In this document: positions 1 through 12,076 of the stretch, in pieces | How the letters are laid out: the number at the start of each line of letters is the position of its first letter | Position numbering within the stretch: the first letter of the stretch is position 1 | From: Cystobasidiopsis lactophilus | Taxonomy: Eukaryota > Basidiomycota > Agaricostilbomycetes > Agaricostilbales > Chionosphaeraceae | Assembly: GCA_001599975.1 (NCBI GenBank) | Contig: BCIO01000005.1 | Span: 372,001 to 436,000 of the forward strand | Length of the DNA stretch: 64,000 nt | Reading direction: 5' to 3' | The notes under the pieces: model-generated | What the model was told of the DNA's origin: nothing | Databases searched by the model: none | What the model saw: only the letters and a program-made list of their open reading frames with translations | Made by a program: the position numbers and the translations under genes

Positions 1-9
1 ACCCTTTGC

Positions 10-2952
10 TCACATGTAACCGTAAATCCCGTAGATGTCGTCGTCGTCAGAGTGGAATTCGCCGTCGTAGTCGCCATATCCATACTCGTCGTCGTATTCG
101 AGTTCGTCGTCGTACTCGTACTCTTCGGGATTTTCCAGGGCGTCCTTCGTCCTCTCCACGTCTCTCTCAAGTCGATCCATCCAGCGTAGTACAGACTGGA
201 TCCAAACTGAGCACGCTCGATACCCCCGGGACTTGCACAAACGCACCTTCTCGAACGGGGTCAGTTCAGCTCGCTCTTCTTTGCCTTGTGAAACGCTTTG
301 TTCTGCTTTTGATGTCGCTTCAACAGGGTTTGGAGCTGTGTTTTCTGTCAGAATGTTGTGGGAGACTGAAAGGGGAAGGAAACAACAAGACGCACGGCAG
401 CAATCCACTTCTCGAGCTCTCCGACAGCAGCGACCTGGCAGAGCACCTCGTTTTGGACTCTCCTAGGCTCTACTATTTCGTCATAGTCCGGGTCATCGTA
501 TCCAAAGCCAGTGGATTGGTAGATTGTGTATGCTCGAGGTCGGGGCGTGATGGCTGCCGTTCGCTTGCGCTGGTGAAAAGGAAAGGTGCGAAGGGCGCGA
601 AAGAAGTGATCCGGGATGCTAACGCCAAAGGCTGCAGCAGTTTCGAACACCTCGAAGGAAAGGAATCGGCACTGGGTCAAAGCGTCGGGGAGGGGGCTTC
701 CGCTTAGAATCTCATGCTCTAGAAGGACTTGGGTGGCAAAGTTGGCGTCTGCTGGGCTGACGGTTTGGTCAGTGGCGGAAGTCCTGTCCCACAGTGAGTC
801 GAGGAGACCAATTGCTCAATAGGGTTGAAAACACACGACTGGATACCAAAGAGCCTGCACCAGGAGGACGCAGGAGAGCGTTCGTAAAGAAGGGTCCTGT
901 GCGGGCCCAAGGCAGTTTCGAGCGGCGGAACGGCGGCAACGCACAGCGAAAGGTCGAAACTCGGCTTGTCCATCTTTGCAAAGCGCGTCTCGACGCCGCA
1001 GCTCAGCGGCGTTATAGGCACTGGCAAGTTGAAGTCTTTGCTTGTTGTCGTGAGCGCGCAGTCCGCCACCAGTTGGGCCAACTTTATTTGGAGGCGAGAG
1101 TGATACTGGGCCAAGCTGGCCAGGCGGTCACAAAGCCACGGCTGCCAAAACATGCTGACCAGCACCTCTTCGATCGCATCGATATCCACATCTTGATTCA
1201 GGCAGCTCTCGATGAAGTGAAGGATAGTGAGTGGTGTCGCTGCAGCAGGGTTCCGGAGAAGTTTGGCGACATCTGAGGGCGAGAGGGCGACTCCGCCTTG
1301 GCGACAGCTCTGTTCAAACGTGCGGGCCCCGAGAGCAAACGTTCGGGCCCCGAAATCGATCCTCTGGGTGAGGGAAATGACGCGGGTGTGGCAAAATACC
1401 AGGTGGATGTGGATCTCAGGGAACGACACCGCAAGACCAACAAAATTGTCCGCCAAAGCAGATATCAGCTTGATGAGCTCTGGTTCTGGGCTGTCGCCTA
1501 TGTTGGAAATCCATTCTGCGAATCGGCCTCTGTGTCGTCGTGTCGGTAAAGAGCTGCGCTACCCAGCAAAACGGGATCGCTCACAGCTGACACAGCTCGT
1601 TCGGCCGAGAAGGCAAGGCTTGAAGGACGTTGACGGCAGCCGCAACGTCGGCCTTCACATCAGCGTGCTGGTGTTTGGAAGCAGCGGTCAAAAGCAAAAG
1701 CTTGCGGCACGCAGCCTCGTCGATGACAAAAGCTTCCGACAAAGCCTCAATCTCTTCTATTTGAAGAGCCTTTTCTTCGGTGCTGGCATGCCTGTTCTCC
1801 AGTACGACCTGAAAGAGTCGCAAAGCAGTCTCTTTGGGTACTGGATGGCCGGTCTTGATCAAAAGGGACACGAATGGCCGGTTCGTGGCGTGGGCAATCA
1901 TTTCGTGTACGGGGTCGGACGAGAAAGGAAAGAAGTCGCAGTGCCTACAGACACAATTTAGTCCAGGTTTCGATAGCTTACTTGGGGAAAGTTGGCGCAG
2001 ACGCACTCGAAGACGAACTGAACTCGGATCCAAGCCGACTGCCTAGATGACTGGTCGCCTTCAATCTCCGGGAAAAATCTAAAGCCTCCTGCAGGAGGTC
2101 CGTAGTAGCCTTGGTAAAAGTCGTCAGTATTGAGGCCGCCACAGTAGTCCAGCCAATTTGACACGACGAAACTATCGTTTGCTGCCTGCCGGTTGTCCCA
2201 ATCACCGTACAGCTCTTGGCCCTTCTTCATGAAGAGAAGAAAGGCGTCCAATGGCAGCTTTGAAGCCCATTTGCCAAACCAGCCGGGCACCCCACATCGG
2301 GCTTGCGTGACTGTGCCAAAGCGACATTGAGCGATAGCTTTGCAGCGGCCAGGGACACTACGATATACGCACTGAGTTGGCAGAAATAGCGCGAAAACTT
2401 GGCTTTGCCCAGCTAAAGGGCCGTTGCTCCGTCAATCGGCCATTTTCTTCTCTGCAAGAACGAAAACCGAACCTACCACAGCGTTGACGGTCGCGGTGTC
2501 GCACATGCGAGGGGACAGAACCAATCCGTAGAGCAAGTCTTGGGACGAATAGTGCGCCATCAGCCATGCCAGCTTGAGGTGGTGGTCGGTGGCGAGGCCG
2601 AGGAGCGCTTCGACACCTGCGACAGGTTCTGTACGTCTCTGCGCCCAAGCTGGACAATGATGTTGGTCATTATTTCGACGGAGAGCGCTTCAATGCCGAC
2701 CGTCCATTCGATTAGGCCATCCTTCGCCTTCTCGGGATGTGACAGGTCCCAAGTGGAAGGGGAGTTTCTTGCCAGAGCGTCGCGGTCGGCCTTCCCTTTG
2801 CCTTTGCCGCGGGAACCGGATGCTTTTGCAGTGGTTCTCGAGCTTGAACCATTCCCAGACCTCTTCAGGGACGCAAAGTACTCGTCAGGGTCGATTTCGT
2901 CGTCCGCCAACTTTTTGGCTGCCGAGCGCTTCGGGCGAGATCCAGAGGCCAT
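10..2952 (-). CDS. F-box domain protein with acidic C-terminus
   Basis: Multi-exon gene read right to left from an ATG at 2952 to a stop at 10-12. The N-terminus is basic and serine-rich, with a GKGKGK stretch. It is followed by a segment around residues 85-110 (LSVEIMTNIIVQLGRRDVQ) that matches the start of an F-box, the motif that binds Skp1 in SCF ubiquitin ligases. The next exons encode a long helical region, including WFGKWASKLPLDAFLLFMKK, that fits a substrate-recognition part but matches no repeat family I recognise. The last exon ends in a run rich in Asp, Glu and Tyr. Five or more short introns are implied by frame changes. F-box identity is moderately sure; substrate and cellular role are unknown. 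The next gene, TM9SF, lies upstream on the same strand. Confidence 0.75.
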
Positions 2953-3177
2953 CACGCTTGTTCTCAGGACTGAATGATGCTATGTTGAGCTCGGTGGCGC
3001 GGTTTCGATGAGAGAACCTCGCTGTCAGCAGAGAAAAGACTGAGCCGCAGTGCACACCGGCCTGCCGCTCAGGCCCTCTGGGGGTGGCAACGGTGATGGT
3101 GTCAAGCCAGTTGACTTTCTTGTTCGCGTGCATGATGCATTTTCTTATGGTTCGTGCGTTAAGGAAGAGCAAGAGCT

Positions 3178-5817
3178 TCAGTCTATCCGCAAGCCCTTGT
3201 AAATCGTCCGTAAGAAGGCGTAGGTGGCCAAGAAGGCCAGGCTCCCAAAGATCAGGGCAGAGGTGGCCGACAGGGCGAGGAGGAAGCCGAGGTAGAGCAC
3301 TTTGGAGGTGAAGCCGTTCAGGGAGAGGTGCGCAGCCCAGTAGCTGAGTGTCAGAAATGAGGCGTTAGGAACAATGTCCTCAAAGGAGGGAAAGACACGC
3401 ACTACAGGCCGTAAAGGACCAGCCAAAGACTTGAACCGGCGCCACAGACGAAGCTGGACCAGTGCCACCGGTATTGCTCGTTCAAGAGGCGGCAGTCTGT
3501 GGGCCATGCCCAACTCAGTGGACATCGCAGTGCGAGAACAGCTTGACTCACAGCACACCAAGACTGCCAGCAGTCCCGTTGTCAAAGCTACCACCAGGAA
3601 CACCAAGCCCAGGAACCCAAAAGCGTCTGCGTGCCCCCAGATTTCATTGAGCCAAATGATCATCGGCTGGAGTGAAGATAGGCAACCCACAATAGATGCG
3701 ATGTCCGAACAGGGACGTGAAGAGGAAGAAAAGTTCTATGAAGCCGGCTCCAAAGGCAAAGGTGCCCGCCAGAGCGGCCGAGGGGTAGGCTCGAAGGTAA
3801 GTCGGTGTGGGCGGGATCTGGCGCGGGATGGGGTTGACGCCGCACGGATGTGACAATGGGCCATGCTTGATGGCGAAGTAGGCTCCCACGCACGTCAGAG
3901 GGACGGAGACGAGGAACCAGAGAAGGACGATGGCGAGCATGGAGCCGAACGGGACGGCTCCAGAGGCGGAGGATACGACTAGGAAGAAGTCCATCAGCAG
4001 TAAGAAGGTGAACAAGGCGGCGGGGACGAGCGAGGCGGTGATGAAGACCTGCGAGTAGAAACTTCAACCACATCCCACCGGGATAGGGGGAGAAAGCAAA
4101 CCCACGTTTCGCTTGATATTCTTGCCATCCATAGTCGTGTACAGTCTCAAGCTAACATAACCAGCGATTGAGGAGAACAGGGCCCAGGAGACGATCCTGC
4201 AGGCCAATGAAATCAATGCTAGCCCGTTGGGCTCAGGGAAGAAGGCACCTACATCACTGTACTTAATGACCCACGACTTGAGGGCGAGAGGAAGCCAAGT
4301 ACGGCAAAGAACAGCGTGACAAAGACCATCGAGGCCAGCTGAGCTCCGGACTGAGGGCGAAAACTCGCATCGTCAGCTCAAATTTCGAGCTAAAAGGCAT
4401 TACTACCCACCCCAACAATAGCAGCCAGATAAATGCGATGTTGAGGGGGCCGGAACACTTCGCTGTGCAGCAACTTCCACCCTCTGTGGGGTCTCGCCTT
4501 CAACAAGAGCCCAAGCTCTGCGGAAGGGGGAAGCACGCACGTGTCTTCTTGGACGGTGTCCTCGGCGAGGTCGATGGCTTGGTACTGCTGGATGTCCTTG
4601 TTGACGGCGCGAGTGAGGATGGCGGCGACCATGGCGCAGAGGAAGACGGCGACGATGATCGAGTTGAACAGGCTGAGCCAGTGGATCCGAGGTCTGGCAG
4701 CAGATCAAACTCTACACAGTAAGCATGATAGAGCTCTCTGGGGGTGTGAGGTAAAAGCGACTGACGAGTAGATGGGCGTGTAGATGTCCCATCTTGTGCT
4801 CCACGGCACGCTGGAAGCCCTGAACTGGACCGAGTAGGTGAAGGCGAAAGTGTTGTCCCTTTCAGGGGACAGGTGCAAAGGCGGGTTGTCCAAAGCACAG
4901 GCGTCCTCGCCTTGCAAGCCGGCGTTGTCAAAGCTGGACGGCCAGACCAGCACGCCCACCACCCTCGCCATGTCGTTGGGCCTGACGTGGTAGTCGATCA
5001 AGATGTCGTAGTGGTTGTACAGCGTAGCGACTACCGGCCCAATTGGCGTCGGCGAGGCGTCTGGGCTCAAGGTGGAGCGGCCCAGGTCGAAGCCGACCGA
5101 GTAAAAGATCAAGTCTTGTTGCTCGTCAATCTTGGCTTTGGCCGCGGGCAACCCATCGACGAGCCAGTTCATCATGTAAGATTCGTGGATGCGCTGATTG
5201 ACGAACTGGGCGCTCTCGCCGGCCGGGATGGTGGTGGTGCATAATCGTTTGCACGTCTGTGTCGTCTTGACGCCGTAAGCACCTTGGCGATCCAGTGCTA
5301 CAGTAATGGCAAGCAAACGCACCTCATTGCGCCTCATTTTGAGCTCGAACGGACTGGTCATCAGCCGGTCCCCGAAGATCTGTGGCGAATGCAATTGTGA
5401 GCCAACGCAACAATGGCTGATGTAGTAGGCAACGCTCACGATGCTCCCCAGTGATTCAGAGACAGCCTTAGGCCCGCCCTCAGGCTCGCAGTGGCCCCAC
5501 CGCTTGTCATAATAGTCGTAGGAGACCAAGCTCTGCACCTTGCCAGAATCCGTGTACGCCGTCACTGTGCGATGGGAGCCCAATTTGAGCCCAGTACATA
5601 CCGGGCTATAGGAGAGGGTAGAGCACGCACGAGCATTGACGAGCAGCGGGATGGATTCGCCGAGCTCAAAGTCCTTAGGAGCACTGCGCGAGGCAGAGTG
5701 AGCGAGCGTGTCATGCAAGCACTCGGGGGAGATGTGGCCTCACCTGCCTGGCAAGTAGAACGCCCTGGCACCCAGGCCCAGCAGCAGCAGAACCAAGTGA
5801 GCAGGAGCACGTCTCAT
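3178..5817 (-). CDS. Transmembrane 9 superfamily protein (nonaspanin, EMP70 type)
   Basis: The ATG at 5817 opens a signal peptide (MRRAPAHLVLLLLGLGARA). The mature N-terminus FYLPG, an intron, then APKDFELGESIPLLVN is the hallmark start of TM9SF proteins. The luminal domain follows, with IFGDRLMTSPFELKMRRNE and a cysteine-containing segment typical of the family. The 3' half encodes many hydrophobic helices, consistent with nine membrane spans. The protein ends YKGLRID; family members usually end in a KxD/E-type COPI-binding signal, and RID could serve that role. Nonaspanins sit in Golgi and endosomal membranes and help sort glycine-rich transmembrane domains. At least six short introns are present. 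The gene shares a 114 bp intergenic region with the divergent DBP10. Family assignment is confident; which fungal paralogue it is remains open. Confidence 0.93.
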
Positions 5818-5931
5818 AGCAGCGTCATTCGAGCGATGTTGGAAGACCAAGTGTGACAGGCAGCGTGCGCACCGAACTTGGCGGCGAGAAATTTATTATT
5901 TCACGCTTCGACGTCGATCTTTGCCGCAGAG
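5818..5931. promoter_or_regulatory. Compact bidirectional promoter between TM9SF and DBP10
   Basis: Only 114 bp separate the start codons of the divergent TM9SF gene (5817, minus) and DBP10 (5932, plus). Both 5' UTRs and core promoters must lie in this interval or overlap the neighbouring coding sequence. An A/T-rich stretch (aatttattattt) lies near 5890. No other motif is strong enough to name. Confidence 0.6.
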
Positions 5932-8868
5932 ATGGCCTCTTCTGACTCTGAACCTGATTTGACAAATGCTCTGGCCGGCGGCGCTGGTCGAGGCGACGAC
6001 GCCGACTCGGACGGCGACGAGGCTTTGATGTTGCTCAAGCCTTCTGCCTCCGCTGGCCCCAGTCGGAAATCCCACCCGGGAGCCTCCAAATCCCTGGCCT
6101 CCAAGCTGCTCAAAGGCTCAGGGGGCAACGGCAAAGACAAGGAGCCCGGCGGCTCGTTCCAATCCATGGGCCTCTCCCACTCGCTGTTGAAAACCCTGCT
6201 CTTGAGGGGCTTTCAAGTGCCCACACCCATCCAGCGCCAGGCCATGCCCTCCATCCTCGCGTCCCCTCCCAGAGATGTCGTAGGCATGGCCAGGACCGGC
6301 TCGGGCAAGACTTTGGCCTACCTGATCCCCTTGATCCAACGCTTGGGCGCCCAGCACAGCACGACTTTTGGGGCCAGGGCTTTGATCATGGTGCCCACCC
6401 GCGAGCTGGCATTGCAAGTGCTCAAAGTGGGCAAGGACCTCAGCCGGGGCGCGAAGGAGGGCAGCGAGGGGCTGAGATGGGGCATGGTCGTCGGTGGCGA
6501 GGGCATCGAGGAGCAGTTTGACCTCCTCGCTTCCAACCCGGACGTCATCATCGCCACCCCTGGTCGCTTGCTGCATTTGGCCGTCGAGAGCAACATCGAC
6601 TTCAAGGGCGTCCAATACGTTGTGTTCGACGAGGCTGATCGGTGCGTGTTGAAGGCTCCCATTATGTCTTCTTGGCATCATTTAAGCTGTTTCAATCCAC
6701 AGGCTTTTTGAACTGGGCTTCTCGGTGCAACTTCACGAGATCCTCGAGCGGCTGCCATCCTTCCGCCAGACCCTCCTCTTCTCTGCCACCCTACCCAAGT
6801 CTCTGGTCGAGTTTGCCAAAGCTGGCCTGCAGAACCCCAAGCTGGTCCGTCTAGACGCCGACGCCAAGATTTCGTCCGACTTGCAAATGGCCTTCTTCAC
6901 CGTCAACGCGCCCGAGAAGGAAGCCGCCCTGCTCTGCCTGTTGCGGGACATCATCCATGTTCCTACCCTGTCTCAGCAGCAGCAGCAGCAAGGGTCGTCT
7001 TCTTCGCACAAGTCCAAAGGTCGGGAAGACGGGCGGGGGAAGAAGCGGAAGCGGGATGACAGTGGCGAAGAGAAGATGCAGCCTTACCAGACCATCATCT
7101 TCACCGCGACCAAGCACCACGTCGAGTACCTCACCTTGCTCCTCCAAAAGGCCGACTACGCTGTCTCTCAAATCTACGGCTCGCTGGACCAGACCAACCG
7201 CAAGATGCAACTCGCCGATTTCCGCGCCGGCCGCACCAACTTGCTCGTCGTCACAGACCTTGCGGCCAGAGGTATCGACATCCCCATGTTAGAGCATGTG
7301 GTCAACTACGACTTCCCCGTTGGAGGACGGTCCTTTGTCCATCGGGTTGGTCGCACGGCAAGAGCGGGTCGAAAGGGCTGGGCGTACTCCTTCGTCACCC
7401 ACTCCGACCTGCCTCACCTCTTCGACCTCGAGCTATTCCTCACCCGCCCCATCCTTTCCCCGCCGTTCACCTCCCCTTCCATCTCTTCTAAATTCGCCTC
7501 CAACCTCGTCCTTGGTGCCCTCCCGCGGGACGTGATCGAGAACGAGATTGAGCACGTCCGCAACGTGCTCGTCGACCCCTCGCCTTCCCTCCAAGCGCTT
7601 CAAGGTACCTCTCAGCGCGGCCAAAAAATGTACGAAAAGTCGTCCTCCAAAGCCTCGCCCGAGTCGTACCGCCGCGCCAAGGAGTTTGTCTCCCAGCACC
7701 AGGAGCTCACCGGTGGCTCCCTCGCGGGCTCCGGCAACGACGGCTCGACTTTGCACCCGATTTTTGGAGGGCAAACCAAAGAGGAAGGCGACCGGCAGGG
7801 CCTGCTCGCTAAGATCTCGGCGTTTTCGCCGAACGAGACTGTGTTCGAGATGGGCTTGAAGGGCTCGACGCCAAATGCGCTGCTGATGAAGAGCAGGCGG
7901 AAGGTGATGGGGGTCTCAAAGGCGAAAAGGGCCAAACTGGACTTGGAGAAACAGGAGGCCGCTCGAGAGGATTCCGACGCCGAGGAGGAAGAGGAGGGCG
8001 CAGAGGTCGAAATGGCGGACGAAGAGGAGATTCAGGTTGGTCCTTGATTCCGCCTCTGTCCCGTCATTCCTTTGGGACGTACTCTGAGCTGTGTCGAACA
8101 GGACGCTTTCAAGACGGTCAACCTAAAGAGCCAGGACAGCAAGTTTCGCGACTCCAGCTTTTACCTTGGCTATGTGCAAGAAGGTGCTCAAGCCGAGAAA
8201 GGGTGCGTTGCTCTTAATCTTCATCCTCAATCCAAGCTCATAATCAATGCAGGTATTCCCTGAACGAAAACTCCTCCTTCTCGGCCCAAGCCGCAAACGC
8301 CGCCTTCTCCCTTGGTGCGAACGACGAAGGCGGAAAAGACCACTCCATGGCGCCCCAACGAGCGTCTGTTTTGCGATGGGATCGGAAGACGAAGCGCATC
8401 GTTCGCGGCGACGGCGTGGGAGCGGACAACAAGAAGCTGATCAAGACCGAGTCCGGCGCCCGCCTTCCGGCTTCCTTCCGAAGTGGCAAGTTCGACGAGT
8501 GGAAGCAAAAAAAGCGCATATCCATTCCACGATCTGGCGAGGCCGAGCTGCCGGGGCAGAAAGCCTTTGGAGGTGGAGCCGGTGGAGCTCACAAGCGCTT
8601 TGCCCACAAGGCCGTGCAGTCTTCCAAAACTTTCGACAAGCCCGCCAAAGGTGGCAAGCCTAGTAACGGCAAGCCCAGCTTGTCGAGGAAGACGTCAGCC
8701 AAGCTTGGAAGGGGCGAGGGTAATCTGCGCAACATGGACCAGGTGGCGAGGAACCGCAAGCTCAAGGAGGGCCGGGTGCGCAGATCGACGCAGCCTGGCA
8801 AGAAGAGCGGAGGCGGTGGCGGCCACAAGAGCGGAGGTGGAGGCGGGCATAAGAGGAAGTTCAAATAG
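5932..8868 (+). CDS. DBP10: ATP-dependent RNA helicase DBP10 (DDX54)
   Basis: Four exons: 5932-6641, 6703-8035, 8102-8202 and 8253-8868. Together they keep frame and encode 919 aa. DEAD-box motifs in order: FQSMGLSHSLLKTLLLRGF (Q-motif region), ARTGSGKT (I), PTRELALQ (Ia), TPGRLLHL (Ib), DEADR split by intron 1 (II), FSATLP (III), VVTDLAARGIDIP (V) and HRVGRTARAG (VI). The long C-terminal part contains YVQEGAQAEKGYSL, the conserved Dbp10 C-terminal block, and ends in a Gly/His/Lys-rich tail typical of nucleolar helicases. A short Gln run (CAG repeat) follows LSQQ. Dbp10 acts in 60S ribosomal subunit assembly in the nucleolus. The in-frame codon at 5878 is TTG, so the ATG at 5932 was chosen. 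Its stop codon is 17 bp from the convergent QTRT1 stop. Confidence 0.96.
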
Positions 8869-8885
8869 AGATCCTCCGATTGTCT

Positions 8886-10758
8886 TCATGCTTGCAACTG
8901 CTCGCCCTGGACCTTCGCTCCCGTCGCATAATCCCATTGCGCCCCTTGGCTGGCGATAGGCACCGTTCCCGCCGGCGCGTCTTCCATTAAGTCTACGTTG
9001 ACCGATCTCAAGGCGTCCACCGCCCATGCTCTGCCTCATGGCGTTAGCGCCACTCGTTCAAGTAGCATAGAAAAGGGAACGCACGGATAATTGGCGTGCT
9101 CTTTGTAGTACCGCTTGAAAAATGACTTGAGAAATTGTGGAAACTGGCCGTCGATGATGGCCTGCCGGGCTGCGCCCATGAGCTTGAGTTGGTAAGCGAG
9201 ATTGTGCAAGGTGAGCGCAGAGGCCGCTGTGGTTGTCCGGTTGGCAGTGCTCTGAAGTGCTGCTCTGGTAATCCCTTTGCCGTTGAGACATGTCGGGCAA
9301 GAGCAGCTGCGGCTAAGAGTGAGCTTCCTTCGCGCATCGAGCAAGGGAAGCTTGGAACCCACCTTGGATCGACCACGCCCCAATCAGAAGTATAGCGCTT
9401 GAGGGCAAGATTGAGAGGGCCGTCGAACGTCAGAGCGATGCCGAATCTGGCTGTCCGCGTCGGGAAAACGCAGTCGGCCTGGCCCATGTTCAATGCGAAC
9501 CGTCGAGTGTGTGTCGAGAGGCCACTCACCATGTCTATTCCCAACGCCACGCACACGAGAAGATCTTCCGAGAACCCAACGCCCATGCAGTCTGTTCGGC
9601 ATCTGAGCGCTTGCGTTGGCCGACCGCGAAGGAACTTACATCTCGGCTTGTGCTCAGGTAGTTTGTCCGCGCACAGTTTGACTACTCGCCAAAACGAATC
9701 CTTCAGTTCACCCCCGCTCAAACCGCCGACAGCTGGCATGCACTGTTGAGTTGTAAGCTCCGAGGTCACAACAAAAGGCTCACCATATCCCGGTACATCT
9801 TGCGAACGCTGGACCATTGCGTCCAAGCACTTTGTTCGCAAGTCTGGGTCTAGTCCTCCTGCATCGCCACAGCATGAAGAACGAAGAGCAGGCTGCAGGC
9901 AGTAGGCGACCCACCTTGAATGATGGCAAAAAGGTTTTGGGTCTTGTCCTTCCCCGAAGCTTTGTGATAAGTGATTGCTCGGTCCAACCCTAAAATGCAC
10001 TCAGAGGAAGATCGTAAGCATACTTGGCGGCTCACATCGAACAGATCGCCACATTGCTTCTTCCATCCGCTTTGCGTCCGGCGAAGTGGTGGCGATCACG
10101 TCGTCTAGTTGCATCATGATATCCGCTCCAATAGAATGTTGTATGCGCATACTCTCTTCAGGCGATAATGTCATTGTCTCTTCGTGATTGAACGGCGATT
10201 GCATGACCACGCCTTCTTCGGTGAGAACCGAAAGCTTGGCCAGTGAGACGAGCTGAAAGCCGCCGCTGTCGAGACCGGTCATTTAGACCTTTATAGATAT
10301 AGCAAGACGCGGAGGCTCACCTGTCGGTTAAGAGATTGCGCTTCCAGCCTTGGAACTCGTGCGCACCCCCGGCCGCATCCAAGACTTGTGTCCCCGGCCG
10401 CAATGCGAGATGATAGGTGCTGAATATAAGAGTCAAAAACGCTAACAGGCGCATTCCAGCCGGCCTCACTTATTGAGAATGAGAGTGTAGCCGAGCGATT
10501 CGACCTGAGAAGGTCATTTGAGCAAATTTTACGGCTCTGAGCTGCCATTTCTTACTTGCTGGGGTGTCAAGGACTTCATTGAGGCTTGAGTTGCCACGGC
10601 CATGAAAGCTCTGAAGGGCTTGGGTCAGAACATGGCTCAATTTCGTGTTCAGCGGAAGCTCCGAACGGTAGGTGAGTTGTGCCATGCCGCAATGTCATCC
10701 GACTCGCTCTGGCCTTCGTCACTGGGCATTTTGCGATGATCTCGAACTGCAGGGCCAT
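8886..10758 (-). CDS. QTRT1: Queuine tRNA-ribosyltransferase catalytic subunit
   Basis: Read from an ATG at 10758 (MALQFEIIAKCPVTKARASR) to a stop at 8886. Splicing joins TTHLPAFMAVATQASMKSLT, then LNNTYHLALRPGTQVLD, then LDSGGFQLVSLAKLS with the catalytic Asp of DSGGFQ. Later comes GVGFSEDLLVCVALGIDM joined to ADCVFPTRTARFG, which carries the nucleophilic Asp region. A CxCxxC motif (CSCPTC) and the His of LHNLAYQLKLM make the zinc site. The last short exon ends with VNVDLMEDAPAGTVPI. The enzyme swaps guanine 34 for queuine in Tyr, His, Asn and Asp tRNAs, with a non-catalytic QTRT2 partner not seen here. About eight short introns. Presence implies salvage of environmental queuine, since eukaryotes do not make it. 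Confidence 0.95.
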
Positions 10759-10943
10759 TGCCCGTCTTTGAAAGCGGGTCGAACGAAGGCAACAATTTTC
10801 GTGCGGGCAACCTTGCGGCGCCACGGTGGCGGCACTTTTGGTGGCGGCTCAGGGTATCAGCCGTTCTAATGCGGAACGGTACATGGCAATGCAGGAAAAG
10901 GCAACTTGACTACAAGAGTCCGCCGGAGCTTGAGCAGCCTGCC

Positions 10944-11459
10944 CTATTCGATGCGTAGCTCCCACTGCCGTTGGTGAGCGAGTCCACCAGGTGCCACTCC
11001 AATGTCCTGGTACCCTCCGGTGGTGTGGACTCTGACGGACCCCGCGTTGTTGGCATCCACTTCGTTGCGAATGACGTTATGCTTGTGCTTTCTGGCAATG
11101 TCGGTCGCAGCAGCCAGAGCCGTCTGTCCCCAGCCCTGAGCACGCGAGCGCAGGAAGGCCACCTCTGCATAGTCCTTCGGGGACGCTGGATTGTTCTTGT
11201 GGAGCTCGACCTGGCTGTAAGACAAGAAGCGAAGGAATCCGGGATATTGGCTAGTCGTGTAGAAGATAGCAATTTCGTATACTGGATGCGGGACATTGGC
11301 CGCGCTATGCTGCCAAGCCCTAAGAGTTGCTTCTTTGATCAGGGTGGCATACTCTCCGCCAGCGCCGGGTTCGTCACCGCGCCAGACCGCTAGAGTAGGG
11401 CGAAAGCGCTCGAAATCCTCTTTCGTGGCAAATTTGATGTTGGCTTGAGAGGAATCCAT
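10944..11459 (-). CDS. GNAT-like acetyltransferase, small
   Basis: A single uninterrupted ORF of 171 aa from an ATG at 11459, unusual in this intron-rich window. The C-terminal part (HNVIRNEVDANNAGSVRVH then TGGYQDIGV) resembles the last strands and helix of GNAT N-acetyltransferases, where an Asn/Ala-rich loop precedes a glycine-containing strand. The segment AFLRSRAQGWGQTALAAATD could be the acetyl-CoA-binding turn and helix, but the canonical R/QxxGxG/A is only approximate (RAQGWG). No signal peptide or membrane helix. It lies 185 bp upstream of QTRT1 on the same strand. GNAT membership is an inference from local similarity; substrate unknown. Confidence 0.5.
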   Translation of the reverse strand: MDSSQANIKFATKEDFERFRPTLAVWRGDEPGAGGEYATLIKEATLRAWQHSAANVPHPVYEIAIFYTTSQYPGFLRFLSYSQVELHKNNPASPKDYAEVAFLRSRAQGWGQTALAAATDIARKHKHNVIRNEVDANNAGSVRVHTTGGYQDIGVAPGGLAHQRQWELRIE

Positions 11460-12076
11460 ATAGGTGCAGATGCAAGAGACGAAATGGCCCTTCTTCGAAT
11501 GCGGACAACAAGGCGAACGGCTTCTTGCCGCGGCTTTGTGGCCGTTAGCCTTTAGGGCCTCTCATACGGTTGGAACTGCGACGGAGTCCAGCTTTGCATG
11601 CCTTGAATGGGCCAGAGTGTAATAAACAACGCTGTTAAAGAGTATATGGCTTCAGAACGTTAGCGAACATTGATGGAGACAAAAAAGACTACAGTAAGCT
11701 CATAAAGAATCTGCCAGGAAGCTGAGCATCGACAGAAGCGAGACGTGGGTTTTTCATGAGAGAGCACAGCCGACACGATTATAAAGGCCAAGTCAAAGTT
11801 AGGGATAGACCAGAGTCGGACGGTGGCGATCCGCGGACCCATCATGCAGAACACGACGACGGTCTCTACGATCGTGCCTTTCGGCCTCTTCTTGATGGCA
11901 ATTGGCATATCGAAAAACTTCTTAGAGATTATGAAGATGAGCAACCGCTCTCATGAGAGAGAACGGAGACAACGAAGGCAGCTTGCTTACAAAGCAGATC
12001 GAAAACGCTCGAAGGAAATTTTCGAAGGCAGTCGCCTTTGAAGCTCTCTCGCTACGGCAGCCACAAGCTAATCGAG
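11460..12076. other. Intergenic region between GNAT-like gene and U2AF1
   Basis: About 617 bp separating two divergent genes. ORFs here are short, overlap on opposite strands and show no family features. It presumably holds both promoters and 5' UTRs. I see no repeat or RNA gene. Confidence 0.6.

Noticed and set aside
6-707. Long plus-strand Arg/Ser-rich ORF opposite the F-box gene
   Set aside because: It is a shadow of the acidic Asp/Tyr codons on the minus strand.
5878-5931. Upstream extension of DBP10
   Set aside because: The in-frame first codon is TTG; the ATG at 5932 gives the normal acidic DBP10 N-terminus.
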